A stretch of DNA of 64,000 nucleotides from Halicephalobus mephisto (taxonomy: Eukaryota > Nematoda > Chromadorea > Rhabditida > Panagrolaimidae): contig SWDT01000092.1 of the NCBI GenBank assembly GCA_009193035.1, forward strand, positions 186,001 to 250,000, in the 5' to 3' direction. The notes beneath the pieces were generated by a model. It ran no database searches. It saw nothing but the letters and a program-made list of their open reading frames with translations, and had not been told where the DNA came from. A program made the translations under genes and the position numbers. Positions 39,225 to 51,287 of the stretch are shown piece by piece; position 1 is the stretch's first letter; each line of letters opens with the position of its first letter.

Positions 39225-40400
39225 ATGTCGGAAGAAAAAGTTTCGGAAATTCCAGAAAACATAGATGAAATCTTCGCTGCTGCTGTCGATATTGTCCAAG
39301 CAATGCCTAAAGAAGGTTTGGTGAGATTCCCCATGGATAATTAATTGGAGTTTTACAGGTCCGTTATCGGTAGCTAATACAGAAAAATTAAAATTCTATT
39401 CATTATATAAACAAGGATCGGAAGGGCCGTGTAATAAGCCTCAACCTCCATTCTGGCAACCATTAGAGAAAATCAAATGGTCGGTTTGACTGGCTTGGTT
39501 GATTAACTTTTTACTTTCCAGGCAAGGCTGGAATTCTTTAAAGGACATGGATCCAAACCTAGCCAAGCATATTTACGTCAAAAAGATGCAGAAGATGATC
39601 GACAAAGTTTATGAAACCCATGATATATCTAAACTCCTGGCATCCAATCCCGACTACGATATCAAGGAGATGGATCCAATACTGAGACCGAAGTTCAAGC
39701 TGATCGGTCGAGAACTCCTATCACCAGACGAAACGGATAAACTTTCGACTCCCGGTAGGTCTACTTTTTAATTTATTATTTGCTGTAGCATTAGAACTAG
39801 AATACCCAATAGCAAAACTATTATTCAAAGTCTTATTCATATAAAATTCCAATAATTAAAATAAAATATGAAGTGGCTACCGAGTCTCTCAGAGACTTCC
39901 GTGTTAGGAGTCCGCTCTCTCATAATGTCCTAAACATTCGTTCAAATTTATAAATCCTTTACTTCTTTCCTTTATCATTATTAAATATATCTATCGTCAT
40001 AGGATCCAATCCTGAGACTTCCACAGAAGTCATCAAAGAAGAAACCCCAATTAGAAAGGATGATATAACCGGTTCCATCAGCGACGATGAATACACTGAT
40101 GCTTGGGAAGCTCCAGTGATTCCAACATCAGATCAATTACCTGAAAATGTAGTATCTCTCAGTATCTGCAACATGAACTCTCAAATGCGACTACTTTCTG
40201 AACAAGTCAAGCATCTGGGGACCATAGTAATGGAGCAGAACAAAATCATCAACAAGTACATGAAAGAAATTGCCACTACCCGACATCAGAGAGGAGTTGG
40301 GGGTCTTTCCTGGTGGATGTTTGCTCTAATTATCCTCTGGCCCTTCTTCGTCAAGTACATCTTTCAGAATCTAGCAAAAATCATCTTCAGTCTGATCTAA
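39225..40400 (+). CDS. ACBD5: acyl-CoA-binding protein ACBD5/ACBD4-like, tail-anchored
   Basis: Binds (very-long-chain) acyl-CoA at peroxisomes and tethers them to the ER through VAP proteins (family knowledge). Exons 39225-39315, 39359-39479, 39522-39754 and 40003-40400 give 280 residues. The ACBP domain covers residues 8-100 with FYSLYKQGSEGPCNKPQPPF and KWQGWNSLKDMDP, the acyl-CoA contact positions. An acidic tract followed by EYTDAWE (40089-40109) matches the FFAT core. A coiled-coil region (VKHLGTIVMEQNKIINKYMK) precedes a C-terminal membrane anchor LSWWMFALIILWPFFVKYIF. The exon 1 donor is GTTTGG; the nearby GTGAGA leads to a stop. Confidence 0.92.
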
Positions 40401-40510
40401 TTAGAAATTTCATTCTAGTAAAATTAATAAATCTTTCAAACGCAAAAAATAGCACCAATGATAATTTGTGTAAAAGCAAACCAGGCAAATTCAGATTGGC
40501 AAGAGGTCCA

Positions 40511-42665
40511 TCAATATCTAATCCCAGGAGGAGGTTGACGGTAGCCAGTATCGTAATACCGGCCGTCCTTGGCAGAAGGAGAGTAGTCACTGTAGGCACC
40601 ATTACCGTACACCTCAGTTGGGGCTCCGTTCCTTCTGACCTGAGGGGAATAGGCGTTGTAGTTCGAAGGCAAGGTAGCTGTGGGGTAAGGACGAGGTCCA
40701 TCATACTGAAATCAGGAAATAACAGTAATACAAGGTTACATCTTGCGACGCAACGGAATTTTTGAGAGTCCTAATTCTATCTGCAAAAATTATGTCGCGT
40801 CGCAACACTTCCCCTGTCGGATAGTGTTAAATAATACTCAATTTAGCAACAGGATTTAATGGAATGCGGTTGTCCTGGTGAGAAATGTCTGAGACCAAAA
40901 GCAAATATTGTCAACAGGACAATTTGTTTTTAATAAAAATCCGAGTTTCAGACTCGTTAATTTAGAGCAAAGGTTAGACCAAATACATAATTTCAGCGGG
41001 AATTCGTTTTAAAAATAGAGTAATGATAAAGGTAACGCCCTTGTTGAAGGTTCTTGTTTACTTCTTCGCTTTTTACGCCCAAATTTGCAGTTTATGAATC
41101 AGTCTTTATTGTAATGGCTGGCATTTTGTTTGTGTAAAAACTTACCTTAGGATCATCAACTACGATGCCGGTGTTTTTGTTGTGCATTCGTTGGAATTTG
41201 GCGATCATTAAGACGACCAAAGAAATCTGAACTTTGTCTTTTAGAAAAAATTAAAAGATTAAAGGCCTTACGTGCATAAACTGGATCCCGAGGAAGAAGA
41301 TGGCAGTAGCCAAACGAGCGAAATTGAACTGGAATTAATCCTGATGGAATTTCAAATATTTGAAGAACTTACATAACTATACCAGAAGATGAAGAAGGTC
41401 GAAATGAAGCCCCTGATAATGTCGATAGACATGAGAGCAAGCCAAGGGATCAGAAGCCATTCTGAGTGGAAAACTAATCCAGCTAAACCGATAAGACTTG
41501 CAAGAATGATCCCGACATAGAGGACAATATCGAACCACAGGGCCGTGTACCTTGCTGAAAGTTTTCCCTTTATGACCTTAAACCCATTTGACTCTATCTT
41601 GTTAATTAATTTCCAACGTAGGAATTGCAAAAACTTGCTATGGAATTGAAATGTAATGCAGAGCTGAAATTAATTGCGACCGATATTTGGTGGCGCTCAG
41701 GGGCGTTGTCATTACAAGTTTACGAAAGACCGGTTTGAGTGAACAATTTTTCCTTTAATACTTGGCCATTCCTGGCTTTACTATGAGACTTACTTGGGGC
41801 AGTGTACTTGAGTTCTTCGGTATAAAGTCCAAATGAACAGTGATACGACGTCGAATCGTTGATGATAACAGTATGTTGACCATTACGGAAGACCAGTTGT
41901 TTGTAAGCTAAATTTAATTCGAGTAATAAAAGCAGATTGATGGTGGGAAAGTACTTGCGTTAGGGAGACCTTGAGCCTCGCGATCACAGCTCTCGTAATG
42001 CCCCAGCACACCATCATGAGGACTGTCACCGTACTGAGCAGTATCAGAAAGACCCCATGAAGCCAAACCTGTCAACAACGAATATAACAACTGAAATGAG
42101 ATTTTGCATCATGTGGGAACTACTGGAAGAATTACCAAAGTATACAAAAGGATAAAAACAGCCCCAACAGATAGTCCGCAACAGAAACAACTTCTGACTT
42201 GGACCTCAAATTTGGCCATCCCTGGAAAACATGGATTAGTAAAAATCAATAAAGATTCGTATCAATCCACAACGGATAAACAAAGGAAATCAACTTTTCA
42301 ATTATCCGTTTCGCTTAAAGTTGGCTCTCCGCGCATGAACGAAACACTTTTTGGAACAATTTGGAAAATACAAAGACGGAGAAAGTGTCGCCTTCCATTT
42401 CATCGTCCTTGCACATGCCCCGCCATGTGAAAATTTTCGGAGATGGTTTCAATCTTCCGGCGATTTTTCTCCATACCTTATAAACTCATCAATAAACAAC
42501 TTTTACCAGAAGAAATTCCAACATAAATAAAAATTGAAAATACGTATTATCGTTGTTCACATATACTCTGAGAGAAACGGACAAGTCGCCTTGACAAAAA
42601 CCCAACGGGTGGCCGCAATGAAGGTCCCAAATCAGGTCTGCGCATGAATGTTCGGAGCCAGGAAT
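40511..42665 (-). CDS. unidentified four-span membrane protein (5' end unresolved)
   Basis: Seven in-phase exons were found (42507-42665, 41955-42090, 41794-41907, 41373-41554, 41272-41328, 41146-41226, 40511-40705). The first starts at an acceptor, so an upstream coding exon is missing. It encodes a Cys-rich stretch (SEHSCADLIWDLHCGHPLGF then CQGDLSVSL) leading into TM1 (YFQFLFMLEFLLLLYSLLTG). The first loop of about 70 residues has two cysteines and an NAT glycosylation site (GLPNATYKQLVFRNGQ). TM2-TM4 are FDIVLYVGIILASLIGLAGL, WLALMSIDIIRGFISTFFIF and ARLATAIFFLGIQFMHISLV. The tail is Tyr/Pro-rich (YDGPRPYPTATLPSNYNAYS). The plan resembles claudin- or Pasiflora-like junction tetraspans, but I cannot name an orthologue. 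Confidence 0.6.
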
Positions 42666-44840
42666 CTGAAAACAAAATCGAACATAATAATTACGTCATT
42701 GGCTAGGTACCTAAATATCGCGGCTTTGTTGTGACCTGTGCTCTCTCTATAACTCGATCGATGGGATACTTTTCACAATGCATTTATTTAATAATAAACA
42801 TGTTTCTAAAAATAGTACAGAAAACGAAAAACAATTTTAATCCGAATTCTTTTGAATTGCACGTGCTCTTCCCCTAGGTTGATCTTGACATGAATTTCCA
42901 TTCTCACCTGGAAAGTGAAAGAGAAGAATAGTGCGGTTACAATTATCCATGTTACGTTTTACCATTTTACTCAAAGTGAAAAACTGGTAGATTCCTTCTG
43001 TTTTCCATATCATGAATATTTTTCTCATTAGTTCGATCAATTTATTTATAATTTCATGTGTAGATTTTTATTTTTGAAATTTTCTTGTTGTTTATTCATC
43101 AAAAATGCATTATGAACAAAATAATGAATTAAAAAATAATTCATTATCTAATTGAAAATGAGATTTAATTTTTCTATAATTATAAGAGTACGGAGTGCAA
43201 AATTCGTGTTCATTCATGATTTAAGATTTCCACTTAATCTTAGATGAGAATTTATAATGGATTTGAGTTTCAAAGAAAACGGAAAATTATTTACAAAATG
43301 TTTCATTGTGAAATAGAAAAATTTAACAGCGAGTTTTTCATTTCAATGGCTTGTTGAATTACTAGGAGACTATGTAGATCTACCGATAAGTACTAAAGAG
43401 ACTTGTTTAACCTTGAAACTTATTTTTAAAGTTCTAGATATAAAGACAGACTCGCTATTTATCCACATTCAAAGCCATCAAATAGCATATTTTTGATTCA
43501 TCTGGCATTTAGTACTGGAATTCATATTCACAACTTTACAATGAAACTATTCTTCAAGAGTTCTGAAATTTTATTAGTCTCTTTTTGTAGTGCTCAGTAC
43601 ATTCCAAAGTTAGAAGATGATTAGTCAATATGAAGAATACAATAATTGAAGGTTGCATGATAATGACAGGAAAATAATGAAGAGCACACTTTCTTATATG
43701 GAATAAAGGAACAAATCTGAAAATAAAAATATAAAACAATTAAAAATGCCATCAATACGAAAACCAAAGGAAATCTATGGATTTGGAATTTTAAACAAAT
43801 CATGACATAGGCTGTTGTACTCATGTCGAAGTGAACATGACCATCAGGGATTCCCATGACAGTAATTGATTTTGCACTTTTCCTAATGAAAGCTGTGAAA
43901 GTTTTCCATTTCCTTGAATTACTTGATTTTTAAATGACGGTTTTCTTTCCAGCAGTGATTCTTCATATTATTCGGGATGAAATCGACAATTCATAACAGT
44001 CGAAAATTTGTAAATTGACCTTTAACCAAGATTAATTTATTTTTCGGAATATGCGGTCAAGGGCAAGGATCTCGTAAAGTCGGATATCTTTCTTTGTCGA
44101 CGAGTTTCGGTTTGTCTGATTAAATCTGACAAACCCAAATCTACTTATTACTCAATCTCACGTCGATTTGTCAGAGACCATTCTTATTTTGTCAACTATG
44201 GACAAGTAAAGAAGCTCAGTGTTTGCAGTTGTGATTGGCGTACGTTTTCCTGCAGGACTCTGCTTTCGGCCGCGATGACCATTCTACCTGAGCACGTACT
44301 TGAACGACCGACTGATTTAAGAACAATGTTATTTTTGTCTGTTAATTCTTACGAAATTCTGTTCGGTTTTTTGGATTTAGTTTTAAAATTCAGAACATTG
44401 ATTTTTCCACATAAGCTTAGTTTCTATTCTATCGTCGTTATCGTTGTTTCTGTCCGTTTTCGTTCTGATATCAAGAGTTGAATTCTATTGATCGACGTGA
44501 ATCATTTATAAAAAATTAAAGAATGTAGATCATTTTATGAAAGACGTGCAAGCTCGGCTCTTGTCTGTTCCTGTTTTGAATTTTAGTTATCGATCTTTCC
44601 GAGATCTTCTTGGAAATCAGCGATGCTGATCTAATGTAGGTCGGTTTTATGTTGCCATGTATGTAAATGAGCCAAAATCCCACCTGTGAATGTATTTGTG
44701 TTATTCCGGAAATTGTCTGTTACTAGTGTTTTCTGCCCACTCGAGAATTAAAAAAGTGGTATTTCATCAAGAGCTCTTATTTTTTAGGTTCCGTTAATGT
44801 TTGAAAAAGTCTATTTCTCAACAACCGCTGTTTTCTTACA
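42666..44840. other. AT-rich intergenic region
   Basis: About 2.2 kb that should hold the missing 5' exon(s) of the tetraspan gene. A hydrophobic frame at 43621-43857 (-) starts MGIPDGHVHFDMSTTAY and continues into hydrophobic residues; it has no relatives I know. An acceptor ttttttag ends at about 44788, before the next gene. Confidence 0.35.
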
Positions 44841-45414
44841 ATGAACGTACAGCAAATTCCCTCATCCTCCGGATCCCGGTTCCCTCCTGCTGTCTACCAG
44901 GAATTCGTTCCTGCGGCGATGAGGCAGCAGAGACCCAGGATCCCGAGACCTGGGTTCTTCCAAGAGAGACCACCGAGATTCTATTACAGTCGTCCCTTGG
45001 CCCCCCAGCAAATGCCCCTAAGGGGTCCTAGATTCGGTGGGAGAAATCCCACCATGAATCTTGGGGTGAATCCGGTAATGAGGCCGGGGATGGCTCCCAG
45101 GATGAATCTCTACCGACCCCCAGCTCCTATGGAGTTTGTCTCTCCTCCAAAGCCTCTGGAAGACGAAAATCTAAAGAACTGCATATGTGAAAGACCCGAG
45201 ATGATGATCATCTGTCAGAGGTAGGTATCACAAGCATTCACAAAGATTTGTACACTCCTTCAGATGTGGATCCGAACTCTTTGGTCGTATCCAACGACCA
45301 TGTCCAGCTCATCCAAACTCCATCCAGTTGATGGACCACAGTGAATGTCCAAGCAAGTTCTGCAGAAGTATTCAACTAGTTGAAGTAGCCACGGACGAGA
45401 CAGACCGCGTGTAA
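44841..45414 (+). CDS. small proline/arginine-rich protein with cysteine-rich putative zinc-binding domain
   Basis: Two exons, 44841-45220 and 45264-45414, give 176 residues. The first 110 residues are disordered and rich in Pro, Arg, Met and Gly with repeated aromatic PRFYYSRPLAP-like segments. The C-terminal domain has spaced metal ligands: CICERPEMMIICQRCGSELF (C-x-C, then C-x2-C), CPAHP, and CPSKFC. This suggests one or two zinc ions bound in a ribbon-like fold. Arthropods have small uncharacterised proteins of similar plan, but function is unknown. The protein has neither signal peptide nor membrane span. Confidence 0.7.
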
Positions 45415-45633
45415 TTCACCGATACGATATTAATAATCGATCACATTCCCTTGAAATTTTCATTTTATCAAAATTTCATGCCATACGTGCTAATACTTTC
45501 AAAAATCGGGCAAACCATCGTCATTTTATTAATTAGAGCTAATTAAATTTAAAAAAGTTCAAATTTATTCATGACTAAGGGATTTCACGGGTTATTGCAG
45601 AAGATGTGACTCGTCAGATGAGACACCGGAGAG

Positions 45634-47622
45634 TTAATCATTCCATGCAGTCACAAAGGGATTATTGGCAGTTGACTGATAGGCCAACGGTGCTGAACTA
45701 TTGTAATTGTTGTTGTACTGTACGTTGGAGGGTTCTGAAATAGATTGATTTCTGTTGGAGCCATAATCGACTGGGGCATTCTGTTTCCCGAGAGCAGGGT
45801 CGATGAAGGTTTCATCTTTGGGTTCTGCCCAGTCCTGGAGTTCCCCAGAAGCATAGACGGCATAAAAAGTGATTCCAGTAAAGTGAATCAAACTGGCAAG
45901 AAGGAACACAGTAACCCATCCATTAGGGCCATTAGCGGTCAGTTTCTCCGTGACGAAAGGACAGGTTAAACCTGCCAGAGTCCCTATTCCATTGGAGAAA
46001 CCCATGAGGATGGGGGCATACCGAGGAGCGATATCTAGGTGATTGACGTTGAAGCCAGAAATAGCAAATCCACTACATCCGACGGCTAGAATCAAAGCGA
46101 TAACAGCTGTGAGTTCGCTCTTCGTATAAGCGACAATCAGCATGAAGAAGGCTTCGCCCCCAAATCCTCCACAGTTGAAGATTTTACGGACAGCAGTGGT
46201 AGAGAGGATTTTATTGGATCTCAAGTAGTCAGCGAGCTGTCCACCGAAGAGGACCATAACTCCCATAACAGCATGTGGAAGAGCTGCTATCAAACCGCTC
46301 TAAAATTTACTTTGAATTCATTCTTTTTGGGCAAATTACTCACATCAGTAATCTTCATGCCTAAGGCTTCTTTCATATATGTGAGTTGGTTCTGGAGGAG
46401 GAGATAAAAGGTCCAGCTTCTGGCGAAATTGGCTACAATAATCGCGTAAACTGGCTTTGACGTCAAGATAGCTTTCCAGGGGATTGTAGCCAGCTAAAAT
46501 GAGATTACTCCTTTTGTAAACGATGAAAAACCAAACCGTTGGATGGCTTTGAGAAACATGCCCAATTTTGGCTTCTATGTATTCTTTTTCTTCTCGGGAA
46601 ATTGTGGGATGCAGACAAGGCTTTTCAAAAGTCATAGAAAACCACAAAATAGTCCAGACCACTCCAAATAGCCCTAAAAGATTAATTTATGACGAGAACG
46701 GATATAGAACGAACCATAAATGTAGAAGGGCATTGACCAAGATAGATAATAAACAAGAAACGCGCTCAAAGGCATCCCAACAACGGCTCCGGCATAGGAA
46801 CCGGTGAACGCGGTCGTTGCCAGTTTTGACCTTTCCAATGGAGGGGCCCAATGACGCCAGACCCCGTGCATTGCGGGGTAACCAAAACCTTGGATAAGTC
46901 CCTGCATAGATTGAAGAGCAACAACGGCAGTGTCTGAGTGAGTTCTGAAAGCCCAAGGCAACAGAAGATTCAGCATCGAAGTTCCACCAATCGCGAATCC
47001 AAACATTTTGTTTGCAGGAAATTTGGCAGCCAAAAACCCTGCGGGAACCTGAGTAATGAGGTACCCGTAGAAGAAGGAGCTCTCCATCACGCCCAACTCT
47101 CCTCTGGTCCAGTTAAATTCCGCTTTGTGGTCTATCCCATTGCTATCCTTGTGCTCGTGGATCATACTGCCCTTGGCGGCTCCGAAATTGCAGCGGATGC
47201 CGAAGACAATCATGAATCCAATATTCGCCATTAACGCCAATTGCCATCTCTTTGCAATTTTCTGAACACAAGACACCCCATCTACAAACTAAAAAAGAAT
47301 TTTCAGTGTGGACAGAAACAAAAATTAACCTTTAAAATTGGATTAGTATTTGGATTAAATGGGGGATCAGGAGCTGTGCTGTTTCTGTGAGCTGTTTGAG
47401 ATGCATTAACTTCATCCAATTCCACCCCGTTATTAGTGTCGAATCGCGAACCTCCGTTGTTGCTGGACGGGAAGAATCTAAGTTTATCGATTACCCCTGA
47501 GAGTTAAATTTAACAAAAACCTACTTTGACACAGGATTCTTGATGTCCGACAGGACTTTCATCCCAGGACCGACGAGTTTACTTCCCACGTCTTGAAAAG
47601 TAATAGGAATTTGGTTGGCCAT
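45634..47622 (-). CDS. SLC17 family transporter, vesicular glutamate transporter (VGLUT/EAT-4)-like
   Basis: Exons 47525-47622, 47330-47477, 46715-47288, 46537-46673, 46344-46493 and 45634-46299 give 590 residues of the major facilitator superfamily. Family blocks are [20 protein letters not shown] with [94 protein letters not shown] and [20 protein letters not shown]. The order and wording are closest to VGLUT1-3 and C. elegans EAT-4. The N-terminal 90 residues and the Asn/Ser-rich tail are cytosolic. Loads glutamate into synaptic vesicles if the assignment is right. A vesicular nucleotide or phosphate transporter of SLC17 is less likely. An acceptor aatttag ends 7 nt upstream of the ATG. 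Confidence 0.88.
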
Positions 47623-49044
47623 GATAACTCTAAATTTCAACTTGAGAGAAGTTGTGCAAATCTGTCTGCAAGAACACGTCAAAACGTATTACGGTGACTT
47701 ATTAATTGGGCTTCCAACATAAGCAGAAAGTAAAAGAAAAGCCAAGCGTAAAATCGGTTAAAAAATGTACGGCTGTTTTCATTGAACACAGGTTTTCTGT
47801 GGTGAGATCCAAAGGAGGACTTGACTTATTTGGCCTCCTGAAGCTGGGGGATTAGCAAATGCCTTTCAGCAACGATTTCCGGCAAGACAGGTAGGGAAGT
47901 CGTCGCCGGAAGTTCTAAGTTAATTACTATTTAGAAAAGGAAATATCGATCGGGGGATCGTTCAAAGTTGTTTTCACCCCTACTTGAGGACCTCGAGAGT
48001 GACAGGTTCATGCCCTTCGTCAACGTGCCGAAAGCCTTTTCTGTTTGGGGCTTGTCAACGAGACATCTAACGAAGGCGTGAAAGTCAAAACATGACCGAA
48101 AGGCAGACTATACTTGCATAATAATATCCACGTTTAGGAAACCCATAGGCAAGCAACACCTCTTCCGATTTTGTCTTTTAAAAGCAGTCCGCTCTCCCAG
48201 CAAGAATAAAATTGACTTGATGGGGGGCAAGTTTTCATATTAAATGAGGCTTTTCCACAAGGATATGCATCGAGTCGATTTAGAAAAACCCTAACGAAAA
48301 TAGCTAGCAATATCTACTTTAGGCCTTACGCCATTAATCCAAATGTCGCTGTCCTAGGTGATTAGATTTTGCAGGTGGCGACACTTAGCTGCTTAGTACT
48401 TTTTTGGGAAAGCTAGAAATTTACAACCGTACTAATGTAGATTCTGTATTTTAGCATAATTGAAGAGTATCAAAAAGACAGGTATTAGTACGGCATGAAT
48501 GCATCCAGAGGTCGAGTAGTTGACATCAGTGGCCACTTGTCGTGTCGGTAGGAAGCCGGGATGCGAACAATTCAGCTTTTATGTATTCTACATTCTTAAA
48601 AACGGCAAAGTGGCTCCAGTAATAGTCCGTAAATGAGGTGACAAACGTCAATTCCCAAAAAGAATTAATCAATATTTGCTTGGTTTCAGGTACTTTGGTT
48701 TCAGTTTTATCCAAATAAATGCCCCCGGCATCACGACTTTTGGCGCCCTCTTCTCTCCTCGAATTTCAGGGAAATTAAAGTGATGACATCTGCTTTTATC
48801 CATAGTACCAAAAAGGGACCAACTTTTGAATTTATTGTTTTTTGAAAAGGAAAACAGAGAACTGTCCAGATAAAGAAGAATAATCCACAAATTTCGGTCG
48901 CTGACAACTAAAGGCAGGATAATTGCGGTAGTCGGTCCAGTCGTTTACAGTCGTTCGGCTCACTTCTGTCGGTTTCAAGGATTCATTGCGGATTCTGCAT
49001 TTTTGCAAGGACTTATCCTAGAAGTAAATTAGTTGCTTTCGAGG
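47623..49044. other. divergent intergenic region, SLC17 and ground-like genes
   Basis: About 1.4 kb. Frames at 48526-48890 (-) are short and unrecognised. No repeat or RNA gene was identified. Confidence 0.4.
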
Positions 49045-49719
49045 ATGTGGATCGTTTTTTTCGTCTATTTGACGATGGAATTTACATGTACTAGTGGATT
49101 CTTCTTCGGAAGCAGTAGTTGTCAATGTTGTCAAACATCGAGTTGCCCAGTTCAGACCTGTCTTCCTACCCATGGTCCTTGTCCAGAATATCCTTCACCT
49201 ATCGTTTATGTCGGTCATCAGAGTCAAGTAAGGTCAATAGTTTATTTATTTAATCTATCCTCTCAGGACTGCTGTTCATCCTGCGTCCGTCCCTGCAAAG
49301 CCAGACAGATTCTTCATCGACGAAGGCAGAAACGACAAGATGAGCTACAAGAACTTCCAGATGAATCTTTCTTCATCGGTTTTAAGGATTCCGACACAAA
49401 CTCAAATCTCAAATGCAACAGTGAAAGGTTGAGGAAAATTATTCTAATGGTAGGTTTTCACTTGATCTAAATCCCTCATAATCCTTTCCAGGGCACCGGA
49501 ATAGAGACGAGTGTGACAAAAAGGAACATTCAATTATTAGCGGAAAAGCAATTCCACCACAAATATAACGTTATTTGTACTTCTCAAGGAGATTTCAGCT
49601 ACATCACCAGTACGGATGAATACTGTCAGGAGAAAGTTGACGATAAGACTTGTTATGTCTTTAAACACCTTAATAAATCTTTTTCTAGTTCAGAACACTC
49701 AGTTCGTGTAAAATATTAA
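49045..49719 (+). CDS. secreted ground-like (GRL) domain protein
   Basis: Ground-like proteins belong to the hedgehog-related families of nematodes; several act in the apical extracellular matrix (family knowledge). Exons 49045-49227, 49267-49449 and 49492-49719 give 197 residues. A signal peptide (MWIVFFVYLTMEFTCTSGF) precedes a cysteine-rich stretch (SSCQCCQTSSCPVQTC). A basic site LHRRRQKRQ near residue 78 looks like a furin-type cleavage point. The C-terminal ground-like domain has its ordered cysteines and signature: LKCNSERLRKIIL, KRNIQLLAEKQFHHKYNVIC, QGDFSYITSTDEYC and KTCYVFKH. The TTG upstream of the first ATG was not used. Confidence 0.88.
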
Positions 49720-49893
49720 AAAGTATTAGAAAAATAAAATATTAACCCTAAAAAGTGGAACTAGGAAATGTTTAGGGACATAATGCCAAACTTAGTTCGC
49801 ATTCCAACTTTCTCACATCCGGTTTTCTCTTTGATTTTGCGTGGTTTGTTCTTTCTCCTGTTGTGTTATTGATTGGCGGGAAGTTCTGAGATA

Positions 49894-51182
49894 ATGACGG
49901 ATCCACTGAAGCCCAGTACTTCTAAAGCTGACAAGAATTTCAACTTGGATGAATTAAAGAGTGCTCTCGAGGATATTGATGAACGAGGTAAATCTTGATT
50001 CATATATGAATTTAAGTTTTTTGGGAGTTTTAGAGGTTGTTTTGCCATTCGAATCCTTGGCTGATGTTGCTGCCTATATTAAGAAAAAACAGCCGAAGAA
50101 GATGGTTGTCCTTCTGGGAGCCGGTATCTCCACCTCGGCCGGAATCCCTGACTTCCGTTCTCCTCAGACTGGATTGTACCACAATGTTCAGAAATATGGT
50201 GTGAAGAACCCCGAGGATGTCTTCGACATTACGTTCTTCCGGAAGAACCCTCTTCCATTCTACGACGTTGCAACGGGCATGTTCAAGATCCCTGTAAAAC
50301 CTACTGTCGCTCATTACTTCCTCCGGCTTCTCTACGACCACGGTCATTTACTCCGTATCTACACTCAAAATATCGACCTTCTCGAGTCTGCCACTGGTAT
50401 CGACAACGACAAGATTGTTACGGCTCACGGTTCCCACCAAAGTAGTACGTGTTTGAAGTGTAAAAAGAAGTATACCAAGGACTTCATGGAGGGTAGGTGT
50501 TCTATATGATGCATGTTGATTTTTACGAGGAAATTACAGAGCATCTCCGATATGGTAAAAAGTTGGTTCCCTATTGCCAATGTGGAGGTGTCATCAAGCC
50601 TGACATTACCTTCTACGGCGAAGATCTGCCACGTCGTTTCTATGAGTTGTTCAAGAGTGTAAGTTACTACATATTTTTAGGTAATTACGTTTCATCTGTA
50701 TCGATTATAGGACTTCAAGAAAACTGATTTCCTCTTGATTATGGGAACTTCCTTGACTGTCATGCCAGTTGCTAGTCTTCCTGCCTTTGTTGATAGCAAA
50801 ATCCCTCGAGTCCTGATCAACCGTGAACCCGTTGGAGAAATGGTCCTTAACTATAATAGTAGAAAGAACACTCGGTATGTATTCCTACACATAATGTTGC
50901 ATTCATATTCAATATTTCAGAGATTACTTCCATGCCGGCGATACGGATCGTGTTTGTCGTCAACTCGCCCAGCTTCTTGACTGGGAAAAGAAGCTGGATT
51001 CTATAATAAAGGAACAGAATGCTAACTTAGATGCAGCTGCGAAAGAGTTGGAGAAAAGAAATCTTGCAGCTTCTGGCAGTGATGGAGATGCCAAACCTGG
51101 AGCTTCTACTAGTCCAGCAGAAGGAGATACGGAGAAAGACGGTAAATCCAGTCCGATTACCAAGAAATGCGAACTCCATTAA
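49894..51182 (+). CDS. SIRT2: NAD-dependent protein deacetylase sirtuin 2
   Basis: Class I sirtuin that deacetylates tubulin and other cytosolic and nuclear proteins. Exons 49894-49987, 50034-50492, 50540-50658, 50711-50874 and 50921-51182 give 365 residues. The NAD site shows GAGISTSAGIPDFRSPQTGL, the acyl-lysine site YTQNID, the catalytic histidine TAHGSH, and the cofactor-binding GTSLTVMPVASL and LINREPVG. FFRKNPLPFYDVATGMFKIP and HYFLRLLYDHGHLLRIY are SIRT1/2-type. The zinc ligands are CLKC and a compressed CQC (VPYCQCGGVIKPDI), one residue shorter than the usual C-x2-C. The charged tail after DWEKKLDSII is SIRT2-like, which argues against SIRT3, and no mitochondrial presequence is seen. 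Confidence 0.94.
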
Positions 51183-51287
51183 CGATAATAAGTATATTAG
51201 TCAATCCATTATTTATCTAAGTGCAAAGAGTATACATTATTGAATCTAAAGTTTATCATCCGGAAGATAAAATTTATTTGTAGAATT

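Noticed and set aside
41555..41663. Acceptor at 41663 for the tetraspan gene
   Set aside because: With the phase-1 upstream exon it leads to a stop. The acceptor before 41554 gives YTAPTRYTALWFD in frame.
43621..43857. Minus-strand frame starting MGIPDGHVHFDM with a hydrophobic stretch
   Set aside because: The Met region looks gene-like, but no downstream exon continues it and the rest is AT-driven hydrophobic sequence.
48526..48890. Two overlapping minus-strand frames between SLC17 and ground-like genes
   Set aside because: Short, no family features, no splice partners in phase.
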